The translations under genes and the position numbers were made by a program. From the NCBI RefSeq assembly GCF_040546275.1, contig NZ_JBEPNO010000012.1:1-64000 (forward strand): a stretch of 64,000 bases of DNA. Reading direction: 5' to 3'. Each line of letters begins with the position of its first letter. The stretch's first letter is position 1. This document shows, one piece after another, positions 1 through 8,146 of this stretch. The notes below the pieces were generated by a model, which saw nothing but the letters and a program-made list of their open reading frames with translations, ran no database searches and was not told the DNA's origin. Origin of the DNA: Nakamurella sp040546275. Its GTDB lineage: Bacteria; Actinomycetota; Actinomycetes; Mycobacteriales; Nakamurellaceae.

Positions 1-197
1 GAAAGTGTCCAGGAGTTCTTCCGTTCCTCCGCTGACAGCAACCCCTGCACATACGCCAACGCGTGCTCGCGGGGCTCTGACCTGGCAAAACGCCGCCCGA
101 TTAAGGCGTGCAACTGCGCCAGTCCGTCCGCCCACTCCTGCACCTGCGCCACACACAGATCATCACCCATCCCCGCAGGATCGGTCCAACCCAACAT
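1..197 (-). CDS. IS701-family transposase, N-terminal part (cut by window edge)
   Basis: Reading leftwards from an ATG at 197 gives about 65 residues before the window ends. They contain W-x5-LHALIGRRFARSEPR, then AYVQGLLSAEERKNSW, which is the N-terminal signature of IS701-type DDE transposases (RFAR-EPR and GLL-ERKN-W). The frame is closed just upstream by TGA at 198-200. An internal ATG at 170 is an alternative start. No good ribosome binding site is visible for either. The catalytic core lies outside the window, so whether the element is intact cannot be judged. Family assignment rests on motif recognition alone. Confidence 0.72.
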   Translation of the reverse strand, partial: MLGWTDPAGMGDDLCVAQVQEWADGLAQLHALIGRRFARSEPREHALAYVQGLLSAEERKNSWTL

Positions 198-455
198 TCA
201 CCTGCGAAGACACGCCGACAAGATCAAAATAACCGCGACTGTAGTACTAGGGGTGTCGTTCGACGGCGTCTGCACTGAACGGGTGACTACTGGACCGTTG
301 GGGGGTATCGCACCTCGGCGAGCCATCCGGGTCACGAAGATGTGCAAGCATCTGCTGGATGACAGGCCTCGAGCCGCTGCAGGCGGGTCGGGGCCGCACC
401 ACGAACCCGACTTCCGCCGTCCCCGGCGTTGGCGGCTGCGCCGGAGGGTTTGACG
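198..455. other. Non-coding stretch holding the probable outer end of the IS element
   Basis: This stretch lies between the transposase start and the peptidase start. It contains CTAG at 247-250, which fits the YTAR four-base target known for IS701-type elements, so the IS boundary may be near 246-250. The other end and the inverted repeat partner are outside the window, so the boundary is only a suggestion. GGAGGG at 443-448 is the ribosome binding site of the next gene. I see no other gene here. Confidence 0.35.
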
Positions 456-3179
456 ATGCGACTGACTTCGAGACTGACCACGACACTGGCGGTGCTCGCC
501 GCTGCTTTCGCTCTCGCGGTCGGTCCGGCTGCCGCGTCGGGAATCTCCGTTGCCGTAGCACCGCTGCCGCCGGCCGCGGCCTCCGAGCCTGTCCCGGAGG
601 CGGCAAGTCCCCACGCAGAAACACCGAAGGCAGCAATTGCACCGGCAGCGGTGGCCCCGGCCTATGAGGCCGGGTGCCCGGAGAAGCCCGCACCCGGCTT
701 CTATACCTGCTATTCGCTGCACCGCATCAACAATCGGCCGCACGTGGCTGCCGCAACCCATGCCGGCTACACCCCGGCCAACCTGACGGCCGCCTACGGA
801 CTGCCGTCGGGGACGGCCGGCGCCGGCCAGACGGTCTACGTCATCGATGCCTTCGGGTATCCCAATGCCGAGTCGGATCTGCAGACCTACCGGAACTACT
901 ACCACCTCCCGGCCTGCACGTCTGCCAACGGCTGCTTCAAGAAGATCAACCAGCGGGGAGGGTCGTCCGGATTCCCGCCGTACGACGACGGGTGGGCCGC
1001 CGAGACCGCGCTCGACCTGGACATGGTCTCGGCGGTGTGTCCGAAGTGCAAGATCACCCTCATCGAAGCTGATGACAACGGAGACAACCTCTTTCTCGCC
1101 GTCGCCAAGGCGAACAGCATGGGGGCGAAGTACGTCTCGATGAGCTGGGGCGGCCAGGAGACCGGCGACGAGGCCTACTACGACTCGACGTTCTTCAACC
1201 GGACCGGAGTCGTCTACTCGGCGTCCTCGGGTGACAACGGATACCTCGGCGGCAACAGCTACCCGGCGACCTCGAAGAACGCCCTCTCCATCGGCGGTAC
1301 GTCCCTGGTGCCGGACAACTCGGTGCCCCGCCGGTGGACGGAGTCGACCTGGGCCGGGACCGGGTCCAGCTGCTCCGGTGACGAGCCGAAACAGAAGTGG
1401 CAGCTGATCATCGCCCCGTCCGTGTGCCGGAACCGGGCCGGCAACGACATCTCCGCCGTCTCCGATCCGAACACCGGAGTGGCTGTCTACCAACGCGGTT
1501 CGCCCTACGGAGATTGGTCGGTCTCGGGTGGGACGAGTGCGGCGGCGCCCATCATCGCCGCGGTCTACGCCCTGGCCGGGCCGCCTGCGGCCGGCGACCA
1601 TCCGGTGTCCTACCTGTACGCCAGAACGGGTGCGCTCAACGATGTCACCGGCGGGAACAACGGCGTCTGCACCTCGTCCCAGCTGTGCACGGGGGCTGCC
1701 GGCTGGGACGGACCCACGGGTCTCGGTACGCCCAGGGGTATCTCGGCCTTCATCAAACCGTCGCGGGTGGTCGTGCTGACCAATGCCGGCAATCGGGCCG
1801 CGTCGGTGGGCAATTCGGTGAGCGTCCAGTTCTCGGCCACCGTCGCTCCACTGACCACGCTGACCTACACGGCGGCTGGACTGCCTGCCGGGCTGGCGAT
1901 CTCATCAACCGGAAAGGTGACCGGGTCACCCAGCACGCCCGGCGTGTCCACGGTGCGGGTCACCGCAACTGCGTCGGCAGGCCCGGCGGCCGCGTCGAGC
2001 ATCTATTTCTCCTGGACCGTCGGGACTGCCGGGACGTTCACCTCGGTCGACGCGACCCGGATCCTGGACACCCGCAATGGTCTCGGCGCCAATCCGGTGA
2101 TCGTCCCGGCCGGGGCCGCGGTGAACTTGCAGGTGCTGGGGGCCGGCGTCGTGCCCGCCTCTGGCGTCTCCGGCGTGGTGCTCAACGTGACGGTGACCCA
2201 GCCCGGCAACGCCGGGTACGTCACGGTCTACCCGGGCGGCACAGCCAAGCCGACGACCTCGAACCTCAACTACCTCAAGGGCCAGACGGTGCCGAACCTG
2301 GTGTTCGCGCCGGTCGGCGCCGACGGGAAGGTCCGGCTCTACACGTCCGCGACCGCCCACCTGATCGCCGACGTCTCGGGCTACTACCTCGGTGGCACGC
2401 CGACGAACGCCGGGGCGTTCGGGTCGCTGACGCCGAAACGCATCCTGGACACCCGTCACGGGATCGGCGCCCCGATGGCCGAGGTACCCGACACGGGCAC
2501 CGTGCCGCTCGCCGTACTCGGGCGAGGAGGTGTTCCGGCGGTGAATGTCTCGGCCGTGGTGCTGAACCTGACCGCCACCGGCGCGGCGGCGAACGGGTTC
2601 GTCACGGCCTACCCTCACGGCCAGGATGAGCCACGAGCATCGACCCTCAACTTCGCAGCCGGACGGACGGTGCCGAATCTGGTGGTCGTCGCGGTCGGAA
2701 CCGGTGGAATCGTCGACCTGGCCGTGCATCTCGGCGGCGGGACATCCCTGGTCGCCGACGTGATGGGCTATTTCGTCGGTCCGGTCGCAGACGGCACGGT
2801 GGCGGGCACTTTCCACCCACTGACCCCCACGCGCGTCCTGGACAGCCGGAACGGCACCGGTGGTGCGTCGAGTCCGCTGAACGGCGGTGACAGCGTGCAG
2901 GTGTTCCTGACCCCACCGAACGGACCGTTGCCGACAACTGGTGTGAGCGCAGTGGTGCTCAACGTGCTCGTCGTCAAACCGACCGGCACCGGCTACATCA
3001 CCGCCTATTCCGACGCGAGCCAGCAACCGACGGCGTCGAACCTCAACTTCGTCCGCGGGCAGACGGTCGCGAACCTGGTGGTGGTCCCGGTCGGACCCGA
3101 CGGGGGTATCGACCTCACCTTCGACGGGTCCGGGAGCGTCGACCTGGTCGCCGACGTGGCCGGCTACTTCTACGGCTGA
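456..3179 (+). CDS. Secreted S53 (sedolisin) family peptidase with Ig-like domain and three surface repeats
   Basis: The product is 907 residues. The ATG at 456 is preferred because GGAGGG ends 7 bases upstream and a signal peptide follows at once (RLTSRLTTTLAVLAAAFAL). The peptidase domain spans about residues 105-430. It has the sedolisin signature: Glu183 and Asp187 in ETALDLD, the SSGDNG oxyanion region, and catalytic Ser361 in SGGTSAAAP, followed by GWDGPTGLGTP. A putative Ig-like domain (about 445-525) and three repeats of about 125 residues follow, each with an LDTR/LDSR-NG start and a DV-GYF/Y end. The large N-terminal prodomain usual for S53 enzymes is missing or very short. It is likely an exported acid-type endopeptidase anchored or targeted by its C-terminal repeats. 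The family is clear; the natural substrate is unknown. Confidence 0.9.
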   Translation: MRLTSRLTTTLAVLAAAFALAVGPAAASGISVAVAPLPPAAASEPVPEAASPHAETPKAAIAPAAVAPAYEAGCPEKPAPGFYTCYSLHRINNRPHVAAATHAGYTPANLTAAYGLPSGTAGAGQTVYVIDAFGYPNAESDLQTYRNYYHLPACTSANGCFKKINQRGGSSGFPPYDDGWAAETALDLDMVSAVCPKCKITLIEADDNGDNLFLAVAKANSMGAKYVSMSWGGQETGDEAYYDSTFFNRTGVVYSASSGDNGYLGGNSYPATSKNALSIGGTSLVPDNSVPRRWTESTWAGTGSSCSGDEPKQKWQLIIAPSVCRNRAGNDISAVSDPNTGVAVYQRGSPYGDWSVSGGTSAAAPIIAAVYALAGPPAAGDHPVSYLYARTGALNDVTGGNNGVCTSSQLCTGAAGWDGPTGLGTPRGISAFIKPSRVVVLTNAGNRAASVGNSVSVQFSATVAPLTTLTYTAAGLPAGLAISSTGKVTGSPSTPGVSTVRVTATASAGPAAASSIYFSWTVGTAGTFTSVDATRILDTRNGLGANPVIVPAGAAVNLQVLGAGVVPASGVSGVVLNVTVTQPGNAGYVTVYPGGTAKPTTSNLNYLKGQTVPNLVFAPVGADGKVRLYTSATAHLIADVSGYYLGGTPTNAGAFGSLTPKRILDTRHGIGAPMAEVPDTGTVPLAVLGRGGVPAVNVSAVVLNLTATGAAANGFVTAYPHGQDEPRASTLNFAAGRTVPNLVVVAVGTGGIVDLAVHLGGGTSLVADVMGYFVGPVADGTVAGTFHPLTPTRVLDSRNGTGGASSPLNGGDSVQVFLTPPNGPLPTTGVSAVVLNVLVVKPTGTGYITAYSDASQQPTASNLNFVRGQTVANLVVVPVGPDGGIDLTFDGSGSVDLVADVAGYFYG
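2035..3176 (+). repeat. Three in-frame repeats of about 125 codons
   Basis: Within the S53 peptidase gene, repeats begin near 2035, 2413 and 2806. Each opens with a TRILDTR-like or TRVLDSR-like motif, passes through VVLNV or VVLNL and TVPNLV or TVANLV, and ends in ADV-GYF/Y. They are diverged in DNA but clearly related in protein. Such modules are common at the C-terminus of secreted actinobacterial enzymes; a role in surface or polymer binding is inference. Confidence 0.75.
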
Positions 3180-3231
3180 CTTCCGATCGGCCGCTCGAAA
3201 CAGCCCATCCAGCAGGCATGCCGGGGGGACA

Positions 3232-4242
3232 GTGTGCGAGCGATCTCCGGGCAAGGCGATACTGCAAGGCATGGACTACACACATCTGGGCCGAACCGGC
3301 CTCAGCGTCAGCCGCCTGTGCCTGGGCACCATGAATTTCGGGCCCCAGACCAGCGAGCCCGACTCGCACCTGATCATGGACTCCGCACACGAGCGGGGCA
3401 TCAACTTCTTCGACACGGCCAACGTCTACGGCGGTGACAAGGGCAAGGGGGCGACCGAGGAGATCGTCGGACGGTGGTTGGCCACCGGTGGTGGTCGACG
3501 GGAGAAGACGGTGCTGGCCACCAAGCTCTACGGCGACATGGATCCGTGGCCGAACAACGGCAAGCTGTCGGCGCTCAACATCCGCCGGGCGCTGGACGCC
3601 AGCCTGACCCGACTGCAGACCGACTACATCGACCTCTACCAGTTCCACCACATCGACCGGAGCACTCCGTGGGACGAGATCTGGCAGGCCGTCGAGGTCG
3701 CGGTGGCCCAGGGCAAGATCCTCTACGCCGGCAGCAGCAACTTCGCCGGCTGGCACCTCGCGCAGGCGCAGGCGGCCGCGTCGAGCCGCCACTTCATCGG
3801 GCTGGTGAGCGAGCAGTCGATCTACAACCTGATGACCAGGGACATCGAGCTCGAGGTGATCCCGGCCGCGCTGCACTACGGGATCGGCATCCTCCCGTGG
3901 TCGCCGCTGCATGGCGGCCTGCTGGGTGGAGTGCTCCGCAAGGAGCGGGACGGCAAGCGCCGCAACGAAGGTCGGTCTGCGCAGGCGATCGCCGAGCACA
4001 AGGAGCAGATCGAGAAGTTCGAGGACTTCGCGGAGGAGCGCGGCCTGGATCCGGGCGATGTGGCGTTGGCCTGGCTGCTGCACCAGCCCGCCGTCACGTC
4101 GCCGATCGTCGGGCCGCGGACGATGGCCCAGCTCGATTCCGCCGAGAAGGCACTTGGTGTCAGCCTGGACGAGGCAGCGCTCGCCAAGCTCGACGACATC
4201 TTCCCGGGCCACAAGACCGCTCCGGAGGACTACGCCTGGTGA
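3232..4242 (+). CDS. Aldo/keto reductase
   Basis: The product is about 336 residues with an (alpha/beta)8-barrel NADPH-dependent oxidoreductase pattern. It shows the LGRTGLSVSRLCLGTMNFG opening and the tetrad region: Asp and Tyr in FFDTANVYG, Lys in LATKLYG, His in YQFHHID. The C-terminal cofactor-binding part reads PIVGPRT. The GTG at 3232 has a strong GGGGGG tract at 3223-3228. An ATG at 3271 would give 323 residues and begins exactly where homology normally begins, so it is a serious alternative. The gene ends 21 bases before the PfkB kinase gene, suggesting co-transcription. The substrate cannot be named from sequence. Confidence 0.88.
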   Translation: MCERSPGKAILQGMDYTHLGRTGLSVSRLCLGTMNFGPQTSEPDSHLIMDSAHERGINFFDTANVYGGDKGKGATEEIVGRWLATGGGRREKTVLATKLYGDMDPWPNNGKLSALNIRRALDASLTRLQTDYIDLYQFHHIDRSTPWDEIWQAVEVAVAQGKILYAGSSNFAGWHLAQAQAAASSRHFIGLVSEQSIYNLMTRDIELEVIPAALHYGIGILPWSPLHGGLLGGVLRKERDGKRRNEGRSAQAIAEHKEQIEKFEDFAEERGLDPGDVALAWLLHQPAVTSPIVGPRTMAQLDSAEKALGVSLDEAALAKLDDIFPGHKTAPEDYAW

Positions 4243-4263
4243 TTTTCGTGCAAGGCTGGGTGG

Positions 4264-5346
4264 ATGGATGACTTGACGGGCGGCGGGGCTCCGGACTCAA
4301 CGGGTGCACCGTTGCTGGACGTCTTCATGCAGGGCACCACCTTCTTCGACATGGTGCTGACGGGACTGCCGTCACAACCGGTGCCGGGCACGGAGATCCA
4401 TGCCGAGGGCATGGGCTCCTGCCCGGGTGGGATCGCGAATCTGGCCATCGCCGCCAGCCGTCTCGGCCTGCGGACCGGGCTGGCCTCCACCTTCGGCGAC
4501 GACGTCTACGGTGACTTTCTCTGGCGCACGTTGGAGCAGGAGGGGGTCGATCTGACGCGTTCTCAGCGCGTCGCCGACTGGCACTCACCCGTGACGGTTT
4601 CCCTTGCGGTGCATCGCGACCGCGCGATGGTCACGCATGCCCACAGCTCGCCGGTCCCGCTGGCCGGGTTGGTGTCGGACACGCCGATCACCAGGATCGG
4701 GTTCGTCAGCCTGGACGAAGAGCCCGAACCGTGGGTCTCCCGCGCAAAGGCCAAGGGCGCCAAACTGTTCGGTGACGTCGGGTGGGATCCCAGCGGCCGC
4801 TGGGCACCGGAGGAACTGACCGGCCTGGGTGATCTGCACGCCTTTCTGCCCAACAGCACCGAGGCGATGGCCTACACCAGGACCGAGGACCCGCGGGCGG
4901 CGCTGATGAGCCTCGCCGAACTGGTTCCGGTGGTCGTGGTGACCTGCGGGGGACAGGGCTCGATCGGCATCGACTCGCTGACCAGCGAGGAGGAATGGGT
5001 ACCCTCGCTGCCGGTCAACGCGGTGGACGCCACCGGCGCGGGCGACGTCTTCGATGCGGCGTTCATCCTCGGAACGCTGCGGGAGTGGCCGCTGCGCAAC
5101 CGGATGGCGTTCGGCAATCTGTGCGCGGCGCTGTCCGTCCAGCAGGTCGGAGGCTCGCTGGCCGCACCCGGGTGGGGCGACCTGGCGGACTGGCTGGCCG
5201 GAGTCCGGCACGCCGCGGCGGCGGGTTCGAGATCGGCGGCGGTGCTGGCCAACAGCTACGGCTTCGTAGCCGATGAGCTGCCGAGCCACCCGGCGGTGTC
5301 CCTCCGCCGTGCCGTCGCCACCATCGCGCGGATGTCCGACGCCTGA
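4264..5346 (+). CDS. PfkB-family carbohydrate kinase
   Basis: The product is 360 residues of the ribokinase/PfkB superfamily, which phosphorylates a sugar or sugar acid with ATP. The N-terminal sugar-binding signature GGIANLAIAASRLGL is present near residue 58. The C-terminal ATP/anion-hole motif VDATGAGDVFDAAF, with the catalytic Asp, is near residue 260. It follows the aldo/keto reductase by 21 bases on the same strand and converges on the GH4 gene 15 bases downstream. The neighbourhood of transport, glycosidase and oxidoreductase genes supports a role in sugar catabolism. Specificity cannot be assigned. Confidence 0.88.
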   Translation: MDDLTGGGAPDSTGAPLLDVFMQGTTFFDMVLTGLPSQPVPGTEIHAEGMGSCPGGIANLAIAASRLGLRTGLASTFGDDVYGDFLWRTLEQEGVDLTRSQRVADWHSPVTVSLAVHRDRAMVTHAHSSPVPLAGLVSDTPITRIGFVSLDEEPEPWVSRAKAKGAKLFGDVGWDPSGRWAPEELTGLGDLHAFLPNSTEAMAYTRTEDPRAALMSLAELVPVVVVTCGGQGSIGIDSLTSEEEWVPSLPVNAVDATGAGDVFDAAFILGTLREWPLRNRMAFGNLCAALSVQQVGGSLAAPGWGDLADWLAGVRHAAAAGSRSAAVLANSYGFVADELPSHPAVSLRRAVATIARMSDA

Positions 5347-5361
5347 ACAGGTTTGGCGTGC

Positions 5362-6675
5362 TCAGGCGCCGAGCAGGGCGGCCACGGCTGGTTCGTCCGC
5401 CTCGATCGAGGTGACCAGATCCGCAGCCACCTGCCGTGACCCGATCAACGGATGGATGGCGAACGCGTGAATCGCCGCCTCGCGGTGGCCGGTGACAGCG
5501 GCCTCGATGATCCCGAGTTCGGACGCGCGGACCGAGGCGATGAGACCAAGCTGGTGCAAACCCAGCGTCGGCAGCGGCAGCGGGTGAGCCCCGGTCGCGT
5601 CCACCTGGCAGCGGGTCTCGATGACCGTCGATTCCGGCAGTTGGGGGATGGTCGATCCGTTGCGCGCGTTGACGATCAGCTCGGCCGGTCGGCCGGAGAG
5701 CACCGCCTGGGCGATGTCGAGGGCGACTTCCTCGTACCCACCGCCGGTGAGGTCGCCCTCGTCGCGATCCTCCTGCCGGGCCTCGGCCAGGTAGGTCTCC
5801 TCGCGGTGTTGCCGCGCCCGCTGCCACAGTTCGGCGGCCTGGGCCCCATCGCCGCCGGCGACCCGGTAGAACTCGTCCTGCTCGGCCAGGACGACCTCGC
5901 CGCGGGTGGCCGATCCGGCCAGTGCAGCGGTGACTTCCCTTGCTGCGTAGTAGAAGTACAGATACTCGTTCGGCACCGCATGCAGCGAACGGAGCAGCTG
6001 CGGATCGAACAACCGGCCCTCCTCGGTACGTGCCAGCAGTGCGTCGTCGCAGAGAAGGTCGGGCAGGAGGTCGCGTCCGTCCTGCCGTAGGCCGGTCAGC
6101 CACCCGAGGTGGTTGATCCCGGCGTAGTCGTACTCGACGCGCTCCGGGTCGATCTCCAAGGCCCGGCAGGCCCGCCGGACCAGCCCGATCGGCGAGTCGC
6201 AGATGCCGATGACCCTGGGGCCCAGCACATCCGACAGCGCCTGGGTGATCAGACCGGCCGGATTGGTGAAGTTGATCAGCCACGAGTCGGGGGCCAGCTC
6301 CGCCTGCAGGCGCGCCGCCTGCAGGGCAACGGGAAGCGTCCGGAGCCCGAAGCTCAGCCCGCCGGCGCCGACCGTTTCCTGTCCGAGCACCCCGAGGTCC
6401 AGCGCGCGGCGTTCGTCCCGGACCCGTCCGGCGGCGCCCCCGACCCTGATTGCGGAGAAGACGACATCCGCGCCGGTCAGGGCTTCCGTGAGGGAGTCGG
6501 TGCACAGGATCCGGACGCCGGGAGTCGGTTCCAGCACGGCGGCGACGACGGCAAGTCGGGCCAGGTCAACGTCGTAGAGGACCACTTCGTCGATGCCCAG
6601 CCACGGTCGACGGATGAGGGCACGGTATACCAGCGGAACGCGGAAACCGCCGCCGCCCAGGATCACCAGTCGCAT
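5362..6675 (-). CDS. Glycoside hydrolase family 4 protein (NAD- and metal-dependent, 6-phospho-glycosidase type)
   Basis: The product is 437 residues from ATG 6675. A GTG three codons upstream is possible, and no clear ribosome binding site favours either. The N-terminal Rossmann motif MRLVILGGGGFRVP, the metal-site Cys in ICDSPIGL and the Asn-His pair in DYAGINHLGWL are characteristic of GH4 enzymes. These cleave glycosides by NAD-dependent oxidation at C3. Family members often act on 6-phospho-sugars, yet the nearby importer is an ABC type, which does not phosphorylate its cargo, so the substrate may be unphosphorylated here. The ROK repressor lies 52 bases upstream on the same strand. Confidence 0.87.
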   Translation of the reverse strand: MRLVILGGGGFRVPLVYRALIRRPWLGIDEVVLYDVDLARLAVVAAVLEPTPGVRILCTDSLTEALTGADVVFSAIRVGGAAGRVRDERRALDLGVLGQETVGAGGLSFGLRTLPVALQAARLQAELAPDSWLINFTNPAGLITQALSDVLGPRVIGICDSPIGLVRRACRALEIDPERVEYDYAGINHLGWLTGLRQDGRDLLPDLLCDDALLARTEEGRLFDPQLLRSLHAVPNEYLYFYYAAREVTAALAGSATRGEVVLAEQDEFYRVAGGDGAQAAELWQRARQHREETYLAEARQEDRDEGDLTGGGYEEVALDIAQAVLSGRPAELIVNARNGSTIPQLPESTVIETRCQVDATGAHPLPLPTLGLHQLGLIASVRASELGIIEAAVTGHREAAIHAFAIHPLIGSRQVAADLVTSIEADEPAVAALLGA

Positions 6676-6727
6676 GACGGGCACGCTATCGGATCGATCG
6701 GTATCCCGGACGGCACGGGAGGTCTTG

Positions 6728-7963
6728 TCACAGCGTGACGCCCAACTGGTGGGTCAGTACGGCCGCGGCGGCACCGAGCAGGCCGGAGTCCTGGTCGAGT
6801 TCGGAGAACTCGACGCGCACGCCGTCGGCCAGCGCCGGCATGCAACGGGTGAGCACCCGGGCCTGCAGATCGGCCCGGAAGGTCTCGCCGGCGTGCACGA
6901 CGTCCCCGTGGATGATGAACAGCTGCAACGACAGCAGCTGGACGAGGTTCGCGATGCCGATGGCCAGGTTGTCGCCGTAGTCCGCCAACAGGTCGGCGGC
7001 CGCGGTGTCGCCGGTGGCCTGACGTCCGGCCAGGCGCCGGGGGGTGGTGTGCCGGCCGCCCGGGATGGTGCGCCGGACGGCCTCGGTCCGGAGCCAGCGA
7101 CTTCCGGCCAACGTCTCCCAGCAACCCCGGAGCCCGCACGAACAGGGCAGACCGTTCGCGTCGACGCTGGTGTGACCCAGCTGGACGGTGTGCCCGTTGC
7201 GGCCGGACAGCAGGTGCCCGGCAAGCATCACCCCGGCGCCGACACCGACACCGAACTGCAGGGCGGCGAAGTCACGGGTGCCGCGGCCCAGGCCGAACCA
7301 CCGTTCGCCGACGGCGAAGGCGCGGACGTCCTGTTCGAGAATGCATGGCACTCCGAAGGTGTCGTGCAGCAGGTGGGGGAGATGGGTGCCGACCAACCCC
7401 GGTGCGGGAGTGCAGGCCACCACCCGCCTGGTCTCGGAGTCGCACAGGGCGGGGACCGTCAGTCCGATGCCGTTGAGCCGTCCGCGGAACGGCAGCAGGA
7501 CCGGGCCGGCCGCGGCGATGATCTGCCGATCCAGCGCGGCCGTCGGCCCGTCGGTCCGGACGGCGGCGTGCTCCCGCGCCAGGATCTCGCCCCTGGCGTT
7601 GACCACGGCGATCTCGACGGCCCCGCGGCTGACGGACAACGCCCCGCACAGCAGCGCCCCCCGCGCGAACCAGAGCGGACGCGGCGGCTTCCCGATCCCA
7701 TCGATCGGCGGCCTGGGCTGGTCTTCCTGCAGCACACCGGTTTCCAGCAGGGGGGTCACGATCGAGCTGATGGTGGCCCTCGGCACGTTGATGCGCCGGG
7801 CCAGATCGGCTCGTGACGTCGGCCCGTCGTCCACCAGCGCCTGCAGGAGCCGGGCCCGGTTCGCGCTGCCGACATCGCTGGACGAGAGCAGACCGCGTGA
7901 CGGCACTCGGACCGGACCCGCACGGGCCGCGCTCACCACGCTCGTCGGCATGAGCAGAACCAT
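6728..7963 (-). CDS. ROK-family transcriptional repressor
   Basis: The product is 411 residues. The N-terminal winged helix-turn-helix (about residues 30-85, with RADLARRINVPRATISSIV) is followed by the ROK sugar-kinase-like domain. That domain contains the zinc motif CSCGLRGCWE, typical of NagC/XylR-type regulators. It is divergent from the ABC transporter genes (183-base gap) and upstream of the GH4 gene, so it probably controls this sugar cluster in response to a sugar. Two in-frame ATGs (7963 and 7951) could start it; neither has a clear ribosome binding site. Confidence 0.88.
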   Translation of the reverse strand: MVLLMPTSVVSAARAGPVRVPSRGLLSSSDVGSANRARLLQALVDDGPTSRADLARRINVPRATISSIVTPLLETGVLQEDQPRPPIDGIGKPPRPLWFARGALLCGALSVSRGAVEIAVVNARGEILAREHAAVRTDGPTAALDRQIIAAAGPVLLPFRGRLNGIGLTVPALCDSETRRVVACTPAPGLVGTHLPHLLHDTFGVPCILEQDVRAFAVGERWFGLGRGTRDFAALQFGVGVGAGVMLAGHLLSGRNGHTVQLGHTSVDANGLPCSCGLRGCWETLAGSRWLRTEAVRRTIPGGRHTTPRRLAGRQATGDTAAADLLADYGDNLAIGIANLVQLLSLQLFIIHGDVVHAGETFRADLQARVLTRCMPALADGVRVEFSELDQDSGLLGAAAAVLTHQLGVTL

Positions 7964-8146
7964 ATGTCAAGGTCGGCAACATTCCTATGGAGCAGGAGGA
8001 ACAGGACTAATCGGCTGGTAAGTCAGAGTCCCCACCTTTATCCCTTGACAGCCGTTCAGGGGGCTGGTTGGGTCAGCCGGGGGACTCGCCTGCTGAAGAC
8101 CTGACTTCGTCGCGACATTCACCACCGTCTGCAAGGAGCACCGTTC

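Noticed and set aside
198..1601. Long minus-strand open frame opposite the S53 peptidase gene
   Set aside because: High GC leaves antisense frames open. Its translation is low-complexity Arg/Gly/Val without family motifs, while the plus strand encodes an intact peptidase.
8045..8073. Promoter with TTGACA before the first binding-protein gene
   Set aside because: TTGACA is a good -35, but 17 bases downstream stands TTGGGT, a poor -10. I could not fix a convincing promoter.
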